Assembly: GCA_963733935.1 (NCBI GenBank) | Contig: CAVTEQ010000017.1 | Location: 65,340-129,339, forward strand | Source: JAHFUA01 sp963733935 | GTDB taxonomy: Bacteria > Acidobacteriota > Terriglobia > Terriglobales > Acidobacteriaceae | Reading direction: 5' to 3' | DNA: 64,000 nt | Shown here: in pieces, positions 26,050-33,164 of the stretch | Numbering within the stretch: position 1 is the stretch's first letter | How the letters are laid out: each line of letters starts with the position of its first letter | Notes under the pieces: model-generated | The model's input: the letters and a program-made list of their open reading frames with translations, nothing else | What the model was told of the DNA's origin: nothing | Database searches by the model: none | Program-made: the position numbers and the translations under genes

Positions 26050-26249
26050 TCACTCCGAGTAGCCGTCGTCTGTGTCTTCATCATCGTCATCTTCTTTGCC
26101 GTCGCCTTCGTTCTCCTCTTCGTCTTCTTCCTCGTCTGGCTCTTGTCGAAGGAGGGCATCGGCAGCCGCCGACCGATCAGGAGGGGCTGAGTCGGGGCAT
26201 TCTGGAGGTATTCTGCCCATGCCCAATGGTACGCCTCGTCCCGCTTCAT
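26050..26249 (-). CDS. Small acidic protein, frameshifted
   Basis: MKRDEAYHWAWAEYLQNAP at the start, then after one shift near 26185 DRSAAADALLRQEPDEEEDE and a run of about 20 acidic residues ending DDGYSE. About 65 residues. The other frame of the same DNA would give a lysine-rich tail, but the acidic reading is continuous to a stop and gives a sensible composition. No family recognised. It lies between a zinc peptidase and a cation transporter, same strand. Confidence 0.45.
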
Positions 26250-26262
26250 CTTCCCCTATGCC

Positions 26263-26889
26263 CTAGCAACAGCCGCAAGCCTTGCCGCGGATGGCGTGCC
26301 GACCTTCCCAAATGATGAGCGGCACAACCGCTAAGGCCGCAACCGGGTCAGCCCACGCCACGTGCCAAATCGCGTTAACCGCCAGTCCCGCTAGCGCAAT
26401 CACGGAGAGGTAAGCGCATAGCGCAGACTCGGCGGCATCCGCCCTCAGGACAGCACTGCCCGTGGATGCCGACAAGCGACGTTTCTCTTTCGCAAGCCAC
26501 GGCATGACCGCGGCTGCTGCAATCAGAACGGCAATCCCCAGAAGTGTCGGTTTGGGCTCGCTGTACCCCAGCAGAGCCATGGCCGCAGCGGCGACCACGT
26601 ATGCGGCGAGCCCGTACAACAGGACTCCCGCAATGCGGGCTGCACGGCGCTCCATGTGCTCGTGTGCGGCATTGGCGCGAAACCTCCACAGCACAACTAC
26701 CGCAGAGAGAAGTTCGATGGCACTGTCTCCGCCGAAAGCGAGCAATGCAGGGCTATGCGCCCGCCATGCCGCAAAGAGGGAAAACACGGCCTCCACACAC
26801 ATCCACGCGATTGTGACTGCTTGGACCTGCCGAATGCGCCGGAGAGCGTCTGGAGGGGCTATTTGCAACACCGAAGCCATTTGGGTCAA
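26263..26889 (-). CDS. Cation transporter, CDF-like
   Basis: 208-residue integral membrane protein resembling the membrane domain of cation diffusion facilitators, without the C-terminal cytoplasmic domain. Five or six hydrophobic helices are visible, including VTIAWMCVEAVFSLFAAWRA, the metal-binding-like ALLAFGGDSAIELLSAVVV, and the second site VLRADAAESALCAYLSVIAL. It ends GKACGCC, a cysteine-rich tail that might bind metal. Likely exports divalent metal ions; specificity cannot be read. ATG 26889 is well placed. Confidence 0.82.
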   Translation of the reverse strand: MTQMASVLQIAPPDALRRIRQVQAVTIAWMCVEAVFSLFAAWRAHSPALLAFGGDSAIELLSAVVVLWRFRANAAHEHMERRAARIAGVLLYGLAAYVVAAAAMALLGYSEPKPTLLGIAVLIAAAAVMPWLAKEKRRLSASTGSAVLRADAAESALCAYLSVIALAGLAVNAIWHVAWADPVAALAVVPLIIWEGRHAIRGKACGCC

Positions 26890-26908
26890 GCATTATCGCA
26901 CGGTCGGA

Positions 26909-27163
26909 ATGTCCAAACTCCGCGCCTGGGAGCGACTGCACGTTGCGCCTCGGTCAGGGCAGTTCCTCGTCTCCAGCGCTGTGACCGACATCACTGCAAA
27001 AAAACAGGAAGCAGTGATCGTGTGCGGAAAACGCCATGCTGAAGCGCTGGCCCAACTATTGCGACATCCTAGCGAACAATTGGAACTTATTGATGTTACC
27101 CAGTGTGACTGGTTCATTAGCGATTGGAATGCCGAATATTTTAAGCGTGGCGGATGGAGATGA
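26909..27163 (+). CDS. Hypothetical protein, 84 residues
   Basis: Starts MSKLRAWERLHVAPRSGQFL and ends WFISDWNAEYFKRGGWR. The frame is divergent from the cation transporter with 19 bases between the starts. Composition is protein-like (VIVCGKRHAEALAQLLRHPS), but no family is recognised and no good ribosome site is seen. Confidence 0.4.
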   Translation: MSKLRAWERLHVAPRSGQFLVSSAVTDITAKKQEAVIVCGKRHAEALAQLLRHPSEQLELIDVTQCDWFISDWNAEYFKRGGWR

Positions 27164-27202
27164 CGTGAGAGAAGAAGGTCATCCGTGACGGCCGCAACAG
27201 AC

Positions 27203-27526
27203 TCATCGGTTCCCCGCTCGCTGCTGGGCCTTAACCTTTGCCCACCGGGCACGTTGTGCCGCCGCGATCCTGTTTCGCGCGGCTTGGCTCATCTTGCGTG
27301 CTGGCTTGGCGGCTTGGGCTGGCTTCGCCTTCGCCCATCGAGCACGCTGGGCGGCTGGCATCCTTGCTCGCGTGGCGGCAGAAAACGTGCGGCGTTTCCG
27401 TATGGCACTTGGCGGACGACCTAGTCTCCGGCGTCCCGTTGAATTCAGGCCTTCGATTGCCGCTATCGCACGGTCGATCTGGTCACGTTCGGCCGTTAGT
27501 CCTGCAACGACTTGATGGAAGTTCAC
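27203..27526 (-). CDS. AT-hook-like basic protein with QRARWAK repeats (copy 1)
   Basis: 107 residues. The N-terminal helix FHQVVAGLTAERDQIDRAIAAIEGL is coiled-coil-like; next is an AT-hook-like GRRRLGRPPSA; the rest is rich in A, R and K with two copies of AAQRARWAKAK or AAQRARWAKVK around a KPAQAAKPARKMSQAARNR linker. Probably a nucleoid or DNA-binding protein; AT-hook assignment is inferred from the GRP core. Divergent from the dodecin gene with a shared 140-base region that is duplicated, together with this gene, at 36192-36518. Confidence 0.7.
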   Translation of the reverse strand: MNFHQVVAGLTAERDQIDRAIAAIEGLNSTGRRRLGRPPSAIRKRRTFSAATRARMPAAQRARWAKAKPAQAAKPARKMSQAARNRIAAAQRARWAKVKAQQRAGNR

Positions 27527-27690
27527 GGTGGCTCCTGAATGTGGTTTTATTGCGGATTGAGTGTAACAGATAGTTTTAGAGCATCCGGTCGGCTGGCCTT
27601 GGGATTCTGTCGATAAACTTGATTTGGGCAGTACAATTCACCGGCGAGAGATCAAAGGAGAATTGTAATGCCCCAAAAAATTATTGAGAT
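27226..27690. repeat. 465-bp duplicated segment, copy 1
   Basis: Covers most of the AT-hook-like gene, the intergenic promoter region and the first codons of dodecin. Nearly identical in DNA to 36222-36680; similarity stops within the dodecin coding start and within the last codons of the AT-hook-like gene. Confidence 0.85.
27632..27660 (+). promoter_or_regulatory. Dodecin promoter and ribosome binding site
   Basis: TACAAT at 27632-27637 as a possible -10 box (no strong -35 seen) and AAAGGAG at 27654-27660, seven bases before the dodecin ATG. The same positions are preserved in the duplicate at 36620-36652. Confidence 0.4.
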
Positions 27691-27868
27691 AGTCGGAACT
27701 TCCAAAGAGAGCTTTGCAAAGGCTGCGGAAAATGCCGTAGCAGAGGCGGCAAAAACGGTGCGTGGTATGAAGTGGGCAAGGGTAGCAGAACTAGAAATGG
27801 AACTGGATGGCAAGAAGATAACCCAGTACCGCACCACAGCAAAGATTTACTTTGAGATTGAACACTAG
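27668..27868 (+). CDS. Dodecin family flavin-binding protein
   Basis: 66 residues, the full length of dodecin, a small dodecameric flavin store and buffer. The sequence fits throughout: KIIEIVGTSKESFAKAAENA, VAEAAKTVRGMKWARVAELE, and DGKKITQYRTTAKIYFEIE; the tryptophan that stacks against the flavin ring is in GMKWARV. Strong AAAGGAG ribosome site, ATG 27668. Divergent from the AT-hook-like gene. A 5' fragment of a second copy is at 36659. Confidence 0.93.
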   Translation: MPQKIIEIVGTSKESFAKAAENAVAEAAKTVRGMKWARVAELEMELDGKKITQYRTTAKIYFEIEH

Positions 27869-27919
27869 CCTTATCAGGCTGCCGAGCGGCAGCAAGGCCG
27901 AACGACTCGCAAAAGAGCA

Positions 27920-28372
27920 CTACCTCGGCGGCGTATGTTCAAAAGGGAGCTTCATGTATCGCGCCTTCTCGATCTCGATTACGAGCGCCACCCTTCCTTC
28001 GGGGCTGCGGAACGGGAACGGCTTGCCCGTGTACTTTTGCGAGATGGGGTCCATGTACGTGAGATCGGCATCGGGACGGCGCTCGACGACGCGACCACGA
28101 AGCTGGGCCTCCTTGTAGGGATCGTGGAAATCGATGAGAGAGAGGGCGACCCGCGGATCACGCCGGGTGTTCTTCGCTTTGAGCGAGCCTTCCCCCGTGC
28201 AGATCAGGATGCGGTCTCCTTCACGACCCACCCAGACGGGGGTGAATCTAGGCGATGCGCACAGAATTCTCCCCCTCCTGGTGGAGGCAGTCAAGTTATA
28301 GATTTTTTGCCGGGAGGAGAAAAGGGGTACCGGTCGGCCTACGAAGGTCGTGGTGTCGGGAAACACGGTCAA
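27920..28372 (-). CDS. PPOX-class flavin/F420-dependent oxidoreductase
   Basis: 150-residue split-barrel protein of the pyridoxamine-phosphate-oxidase-like superfamily. Family-like sequence runs from FTPVWVGREGDRILICTGEG, SLKAKNTRRDPRVALSLIDF, to PFRSPEGRVALVIEIEKARY. The N-terminal 40 residues are less typical (SSRQKIYNLTASTRRGRILC) and may contain a shift, as the common L-A-T-L-x-x-D-G strand is imperfect. Cytoplasmic, flavin or F420 reductase of unknown substrate. Convergent with dodecin and divergent from a SagB-type gene 200 bases away. Confidence 0.8.
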   Translation of the reverse strand: MTVFPDTTTFVGRPVPLFSSRQKIYNLTASTRRGRILCASPRFTPVWVGREGDRILICTGEGSLKAKNTRRDPRVALSLIDFHDPYKEAQLRGRVVERRPDADLTYMDPISQKYTGKPFPFRSPEGRVALVIEIEKARYMKLPFEHTPPR

Positions 28373-28394
28373 GGATTGTGCGTGGTTGGGTCTC

Positions 28395-28463
28395 GGATTT
28401 TTCAGGAGGTGCGGGTCCAGAATTCTGCGGGCGTTTACAGGGGAAAAGGCGTGCGGGAGCGCT
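28395..28463 (+). repeat. 69-bp direct repeat, left copy
   Basis: Matches 30140-30208 without gaps at roughly three quarters of positions, both starting GGATTTTTCAGGA and containing GGAAAAGGCG. The two copies flank the SagB-type gene. Confidence 0.6.
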
Positions 28464-28573
28464 CGTTTGGTTTATTGAACTTGAGCAAGAAAAGGGCGAG
28501 CCGTGCGAGCTCGTCCGTGGAACGCGAGGGACAGTTCTTAGGCCGCTTTTCCTTGTGTAGAATTATGCGGCCC

Positions 28574-30124
28574 ATGAGTAACAGCAATCTGGAGGCGACG
28601 TGGCGGTACCACAACGGCACCAAGCACTCCTACCAGAGTATCCGCAGCAATCCTCATTTCCTGGACTGGCGTAACCAACCTCTGCTGTTCAAGATCTATC
28701 CCAAACTGGATGCCGTCCCGCTGTCGCGCCAGGTCCCGCAGACGGGCATGGCCGCGCTTTCCGCCATCAGCACGATCTCCGGCGAGCCCGAGTCCGCCGC
28801 GGTCCCCGACGTGAACGCCCTTGCGCTGTTGCTGCACTTATCGTCAGGCGTGACTAAGGAGAAGCGACTTCCCGGCGGTGAGACATTCTTCTTCCGCGCC
28901 GCTGCCTGCACCGGGGCGCTGTACGAGTTCGAACTGTACCTGGTGTGCGGCGACTTGCCAGGGCTCGACGCCGGCGTGTACCACTTCGGGGTTAAGGATT
29001 TCAGCTTGCACAGGCTGCGCCAGGGTGATTGGCGCGGCGTGCTGGCCAAAGCTACCGCGGATGAGCCCGCGACTCTACGCGCGCCGCTGGTCATCGTCTG
29101 CGCCGGAACGTACTGGCGAAACGCCTGGAAATACCAGGCGCGGACCTACCGTCATTTCGGTTGGGACAACGGAACGATCATCGCCAACCTGCTGGCGATG
29201 TGTGCGACCTTGCGACTTCCAGCCGAGGTGGTGATGGGCTTTGTGGATGAGGAGGTAAATCGCCTGCTTGACCTCGAGACGCAACACGAGGTCACGTTCT
29301 CGATGGTCGCGGTTGGCCGGACGCCGGTCGAACCACCACATCCTCCCGGCGAAATGCAGTCGCTCGGCCTGGAGACCCTCCCGCTTTCGCCCAAAGAAGT
29401 GGACTATCCCGTGATGCGCGAGACGCACGCCGCCTCGTCGCTCACGTCGGCGGAGGAAGTCCGCGCGTGGCGAGGCAAAGTGCCGGCGAAGCCTTTGCCC
29501 GCAGCGAGCGGGCGCATCATCCGGCTCGAGCCGTCGAGCGACCTCGAGATGAGGCTCGACTACATCGAGCAGGTCATCTTGCGGCGCGGCTCCACCCGTC
29601 AATTCGCGCGCGAACCCATCACTCTGGAGCAACTTTCGACCTTGCTCGATCGAGCAACCCGCGGCGTGCCTGCGGATTTCCTCGATCCCGCCGGCGCACA
29701 GCTCAATGATGTGTATCTGATCGTGAACGCGGTCGAGGGCCTGTCGCCGGGAGCGTACTTCTTTCGCCGCGAGGAAGGCTCGCTCGAACTCCTGAAGGAG
29801 GGCGACTTCCGCGAACACGCCGCGTACCTCGGTCTGGAACAGGATCTGCCGGGTGATGCGAGCGTCGCGGTGTTCTTCCTCGCCGACCTGCGGCGTATTC
29901 TGGAGCGGTTCGGCAATCGCGGCTATCGCGCAGCGCAGCTGGAAGCGGGTATCCTTGGCGGCAAGCTGTACCTCGCGGCCTACGCACAGTTTCTCGGCGC
30001 GAGTGGGCTGACGTTTTTTGATGATGACGTAACCGCTTTCTTTTCACCGCACGCCGCCGGCAAGAGCGCGATATTCCTCACCGCCGTCGGAAAGAGCGCG
30101 CGCCGGAGCCATTCGCTCGGCTAG
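28574..30124 (+). CDS. SagB-type dehydrogenase (tandem nitroreductase domains)
   Basis: 516 residues from ATG 28574 (MSNSNLEATWRYHNGTKHSY); the open frame extends upstream but there the composition is not family-like. Two nitroreductase-like FMN domains: the first with ALALLLHLSSGVTKEKRL, YHFGVKDFSLHRL and FGWDNGTIIANLLAMCATLR, the second with ILRRGSTRQFAREPITLEQL, NDVYLIVNAVEGLSPGAYFF and YRAAQLEAGILGGKLYLAAY. SagB/McbC enzymes oxidise azolines in peptide natural products, but this long free-standing form is usually without a cyclodehydratase neighbour, as here, and its substrate is unknown. Confidence 0.88.
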   Translation: MSNSNLEATWRYHNGTKHSYQSIRSNPHFLDWRNQPLLFKIYPKLDAVPLSRQVPQTGMAALSAISTISGEPESAAVPDVNALALLLHLSSGVTKEKRLPGGETFFFRAAACTGALYEFELYLVCGDLPGLDAGVYHFGVKDFSLHRLRQGDWRGVLAKATADEPATLRAPLVIVCAGTYWRNAWKYQARTYRHFGWDNGTIIANLLAMCATLRLPAEVVMGFVDEEVNRLLDLETQHEVTFSMVAVGRTPVEPPHPPGEMQSLGLETLPLSPKEVDYPVMRETHAASSLTSAEEVRAWRGKVPAKPLPAASGRIIRLEPSSDLEMRLDYIEQVILRRGSTRQFAREPITLEQLSTLLDRATRGVPADFLDPAGAQLNDVYLIVNAVEGLSPGAYFFRREEGSLELLKEGDFREHAAYLGLEQDLPGDASVAVFFLADLRRILERFGNRGYRAAQLEAGILGGKLYLAAYAQFLGASGLTFFDDDVTAFFSPHAAGKSAIFLTAVGKSARRSHSLG

Positions 30125-30139
30125 CGAGATCATGCGCGC

Positions 30140-30208
30140 GGATTTTTCAGGAAGTGTGGGACCCGGATTTTGCGGGGATTTGAAAAGGAAAAGGCGCGCG
30201 GGATCGCG
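30140..30208 (+). repeat. 69-bp direct repeat, right copy
   Basis: Partner of 28395-28463; lies between the SagB-type gene stop and the end of the second recombination-gene copy. Confidence 0.6.
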
Positions 30209-30222
30209 GTGGAAGCGCCGTT

Positions 30223-30985
30223 TCATGCCGCACCTGCCTGCCGGGCGAAGCTGTTGAGCTTGACGAGCAATTCTTCCCTGTCCCGGGCGGCGAATTCTGC
30301 GATGTGCTTAATAAAGGAGGCGACCTGCTCGCGGCTGGCCTGGCGGAGATCCTTCGTGCCGCAAAACTCAGCCGCGTACTGCTTGACTGACGCTGCATCC
30401 AGCCGGTGTTGGCGGATCAGAAGACAGAGCTGGTCGCGGAGCTTGGGTTCGCCATTGCCGTTGGCAGGCTGGGGCGGAAGCTTCCGGACATTCGTCTCGG
30501 ACTGGCTGCGCGCGGGAAGTGATCCGATTTCTTCAACCGAGCAGATTCCGATCCCGTACGCCTTGCGCAAAGCGCGATTTACAGCGCGGGTCTCAGCAAC
30601 GCGCATCTCAGCGCCGCGCACTAGCGGAGAAACGTTTGGTCGGCGTCACCGTGGCCGACGTATCCCCGGCAATATCGGGTTCTAAATACGATAGCTTTAA
30701 AGGTGAAACGTCCTGAAGCGGCGTCGCCCAATTCGCGGATTGCCTGCACTTGTATTCCGCAACAGCCCTTTCGATGGGCTAGCTGCAGAAGGCCGCTGTG
30801 GGTCACATACCAATTGCCTTGGAGACACAGCAAGTCACCAGCAGGTATTGAAAACAGACAACTTTCGGTAAGAATTCGTAGAGCCTCTACTTGGCGTATT
30901 CCAATTTCAGCGGGCCATAGTTGTTTGGCCCATCGGAGGTTTTTCCTGAATGAAGCTTCGCTTTGGGATCTCGCCGACTGGCCAT
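30223..30985 (-). CDS. Putative phage recombination protein (copy 2), frameshifted
   Basis: About 254 residues. ATG 30985 has GGAGG eight bases upstream and gives MASRRDPKAKLHSGKTSDGP, GPLKLEYAK; shifts near 30895 and 30625 join EALRILTESCLFSIPAGDLL, NWYVTHSGLLQLAHRKGCCG, YVGHGDAD and LVRGAEMRVAETRAVNRALR, YGIGICSVEEIGSLPARSQ, and a C-terminal KLRDQLCLLIRQHRLDAASV. About 80% identical in protein to the copy at 22472-23130 and more complete. The stop overlaps an ATG opening MKRRF, the first residues of the next phage gene as in copy 1, but that gene is absent beyond a few codons. Annealase-like by context only. Confidence 0.62.
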
Positions 30986-31087
30986 AAAGCAGTTCCTCCA
31001 TATCTCATACAAGATCATACATTCGCATAATCAACGCGTCAAGAGATATATTGGCCAATCTCATCCGTTCTCTTACAATCCCCACGA

Positions 31088-31285
31088 ATGAGGAAGAATG
31101 CCCCGCTCGCGTTTCGGATTTCTGACGACCTTAAGAGTGATCTGCAACAGATTGCCGAAAGCGAGGCAAGAAGCGTCTCGCAACTTTGTGAAATTCTGCT
31201 GAAATTGGGGGTCGAATCGTACAGGAGGGATGGCCCAAAATACCTCCAGCGGTTCCTCTCCCGCCGTAAGGAATCCCCCACCTAG
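31088..31285 (+). CDS. Ribbon-helix-helix regulator
   Basis: 65 residues: PLAFRISDDLKSDLQQIAES, EARSVSQLCEILLKLGVESY. This matches an Arc/MetJ-type ribbon (RIS) followed by two helices, as in CopG and phage regulators, which bind DNA as dimers. ATG 31088, weak ribosome site. It starts about 100 bases from, and divergent to, the second recombination-gene copy, an arrangement typical of an autoregulated phage or plasmid regulator. Confidence 0.75.
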   Translation: MRKNAPLAFRISDDLKSDLQQIAESEARSVSQLCEILLKLGVESYRRDGPKYLQRFLSRRKESPT

Positions 31286-31479
31286 ACGATATATGGCTCT
31301 CTCCAGCAGGGCACTCAGGCGGCGAGACGTTTGTCCTCCGTCCCGGTGATGTGCTTTTTGGCAGAGGACCACACCGTTCAGGCCACAAGTGGCGCTTGAC
31401 CAATGACGAACCGTGGAAATGCGAATACGTCATCTTCAAAGCAGGCGCGAATACCCAGTTCATTCCGGACGCAGCTTGA
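31284..31479 (+). pseudogene. Cupin domain 3' fragment
   Basis: Without a start codon: LDDIWLSPAGHSGGETFVLR, PGDVLFGRGPHRSGHKWRLT, NDEPWKCEYVIFKAGANTQF. The GETF-x-L-x-PGD, HKW and C-terminal strand pattern is that of the second half of a cupin barrel. Missing the first half; it begins inside the stop codon of the RHH gene. Confidence 0.5.
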
Positions 31480-31563
31480 CTTCCGCTTTCGCACGGGCGT
31501 CCAATGGCCGCGCCCTGAGCTGCGTATCGATTAACCTCCTCAACTCACACCTCGGAGGACAAT

Positions 31564-32121
31564 ATGCCCGACATCCGAAAAGAAACCGACAGCCTTGGAG
31601 TGGTTGAAGTCCCTGCGCCAACGCCCACCCCTCAAGCTCCAATCGGCTCCGGTGAGGGCGTTGTACCGATCACCCTGCGCGTCAACGGCAAAGACCGCCA
31701 GCTTCTCATCGATCCCCGCACAACGCTGCTGGATTGCATTCGCGAAAGCGTTTTGCTGACCGGAACAAAGAAAGGCTGCGATCACGGTCAATGCGGCGCC
31801 TGCACAGTACATGTTAACGGCCGGCGCGTCGTTTCATGCTTGAGCCTGGCTTTGATGCACGACGGAGAAGAGATCACGACCATCGAAGGCCTGGGCACGC
31901 CTGAAGCAATGCACCCCATGCAGGCGGCTTTCCTCGCCTGTGACGGGTACCAGTGCGGCTACTGCACTTCCGGCCAGATCATGTCGGCGGTTGCACTCCT
32001 CAAAGAACCTTGCGGCGACGACGATGCTTCCGTGAAGGAAATGATGAGCGGCAATGTCTGCCGTTGTGGCGCTTACGCCAACATCGTGGCCGCAATTCAA
32101 CAAGTCCGTAAACACGCGTAG
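31564..32121 (+). CDS. paoA: Aldehyde oxidoreductase, [2Fe-2S] subunit (PaoA-like)
   Basis: 185-residue iron-sulphur subunit of a xanthine-oxidase-family molybdenum hydroxylase. Plant-type ferredoxin cluster in GCDHGQCGACTVHVNGRR plus a fourth cysteine in VVSCLSL; second cluster in YQCGYCTSGQIMS and NVCRCGAYANIV. Overall it follows PaoA closely, but there is no twin-arginine signal: the N-terminus is MPDIRKETDSLGVVEVP followed by a proline-rich linker, so a cytoplasmic enzyme is likely. Ribosome site GGAGG upstream of ATG 31564. First gene of paoABC. Confidence 0.92.
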   Translation: MPDIRKETDSLGVVEVPAPTPTPQAPIGSGEGVVPITLRVNGKDRQLLIDPRTTLLDCIRESVLLTGTKKGCDHGQCGACTVHVNGRRVVSCLSLALMHDGEEITTIEGLGTPEAMHPMQAAFLACDGYQCGYCTSGQIMSAVALLKEPCGDDDASVKEMMSGNVCRCGAYANIVAAIQQVRKHA

Positions 32122-32142
32122 CGGAAGCCAGGAGAGAATCCC

Positions 32143-33144
32143 ATGCATTCTTTCGAGTTCACGCGACCAGCGAATGCCGCCGCGGCCATCACCGTGGCCG
32201 GACAGGCAAAAACGTCGCAGCAGGGCGCCGATGTGCGATTCCTAGCCGGCGGCACAACCTTGATCGACCTGATGAAGCTGGACGTAGAGACACCGGCGCG
32301 GCTGCTCGACATCAATCGCCTGCCATTCGACGAGATTGAAGAGATGCCGGATAGTGGGCTGAAGATTGGGGCGACTATCCGCAACTCAGACCTGGCGAAT
32401 CACCCGAGAGTGCAGCGTGACTACTCAGTTCTCTCGCAAGCGATTCTGTCGGGCGCGTCCGCCCAGCTTCGCAACATGGCCACTACCGCCGGGAACCTGC
32501 TGCAGCGAACGCGCTGTGTCTACTTCCGCGATACTGCTATGCCATGCAACAAACGTGAGCCGGGAACCGGCTGCCCGGCCATCACCGGCAGCAACCGGAC
32601 GCTTGCCATTCTCGGAACCAGTGACCATTGCATTGCGACCAACCCGTCCGACATGTGCGTGGCCATGGCAGCGCTGGAAGCAGTCATTCATGTGCAGGGA
32701 CCGAAAGGCACGCGGGCGATTCCTATCGGCGATTTCCACCTTCTGCCAGGCAAAACTCCGCATCATGAGACCGTACTTGAACCGGGCGACCTTATCACGC
32801 ACGTCATGCTGCCCCCACCGAAGGCAGGGAGCCGGCAAGTTTATTTAAAGCTGCGCGATCGAGCCTCGTATGAATTCGCTCTCGCCTCGGCGGCGGTGGT
32901 AATGAATGTCGTGGGCGGAAATATCAGTTACATCCGGATCGCCTTGGGCGGGGTTGGAACGAAACCGTGGCGCTCACCCGATGCGGAAGCTGCGCTGGCT
33001 GGCAAGGCTGCGAGCGCAGCAAATTTCCGCCACGCTGCTGAAGGCGCCCTGCGCAACGCCAAGCCGCAGAGCGAGAACAAATTCAAGATCGAACTGGCGA
33101 AGCGCTGCCTGACGCACGCGCTCGAAACCGCGGCCAACGGCTGA
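32143..33144 (+). CDS. paoB: Aldehyde oxidoreductase, FAD subunit with extra Fe-S insertion (PaoB-like)
   Basis: 333-residue FAD-binding subunit. The FAD site is in RFLAGGTTLIDLMKLDVETP (G-G-T-x-x-x-D-L-M-K) and ATTAGNLLQRTRCVYFRDTA. The insertion with cysteines in TRCVY, MPCNKREPGTGCPAI and SDHCIATNPSD holds a [4Fe-4S] cluster in PaoB-type enzymes. The CO_deh_flav_C domain follows (YLKLRDRASYEFALASAAVV, RIALGGVGTKPWRS). It begins 21 bases after paoA with GGAGAG upstream. Confidence 0.92.
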   Translation: MHSFEFTRPANAAAAITVAGQAKTSQQGADVRFLAGGTTLIDLMKLDVETPARLLDINRLPFDEIEEMPDSGLKIGATIRNSDLANHPRVQRDYSVLSQAILSGASAQLRNMATTAGNLLQRTRCVYFRDTAMPCNKREPGTGCPAITGSNRTLAILGTSDHCIATNPSDMCVAMAALEAVIHVQGPKGTRAIPIGDFHLLPGKTPHHETVLEPGDLITHVMLPPPKAGSRQVYLKLRDRASYEFALASAAVVMNVVGGNISYIRIALGGVGTKPWRSPDAEAALAGKAASAANFRHAAEGALRNAKPQSENKFKIELAKRCLTHALETAANG

Positions 33145-33164
33145 TCCTCCGAAGGAGAGTGATT

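Noticed and set aside
26072..26266. Serine-rich + strand open frame
   Set aside because: Opposite-strand shadow of the acidic-residue codons of the small - strand gene.
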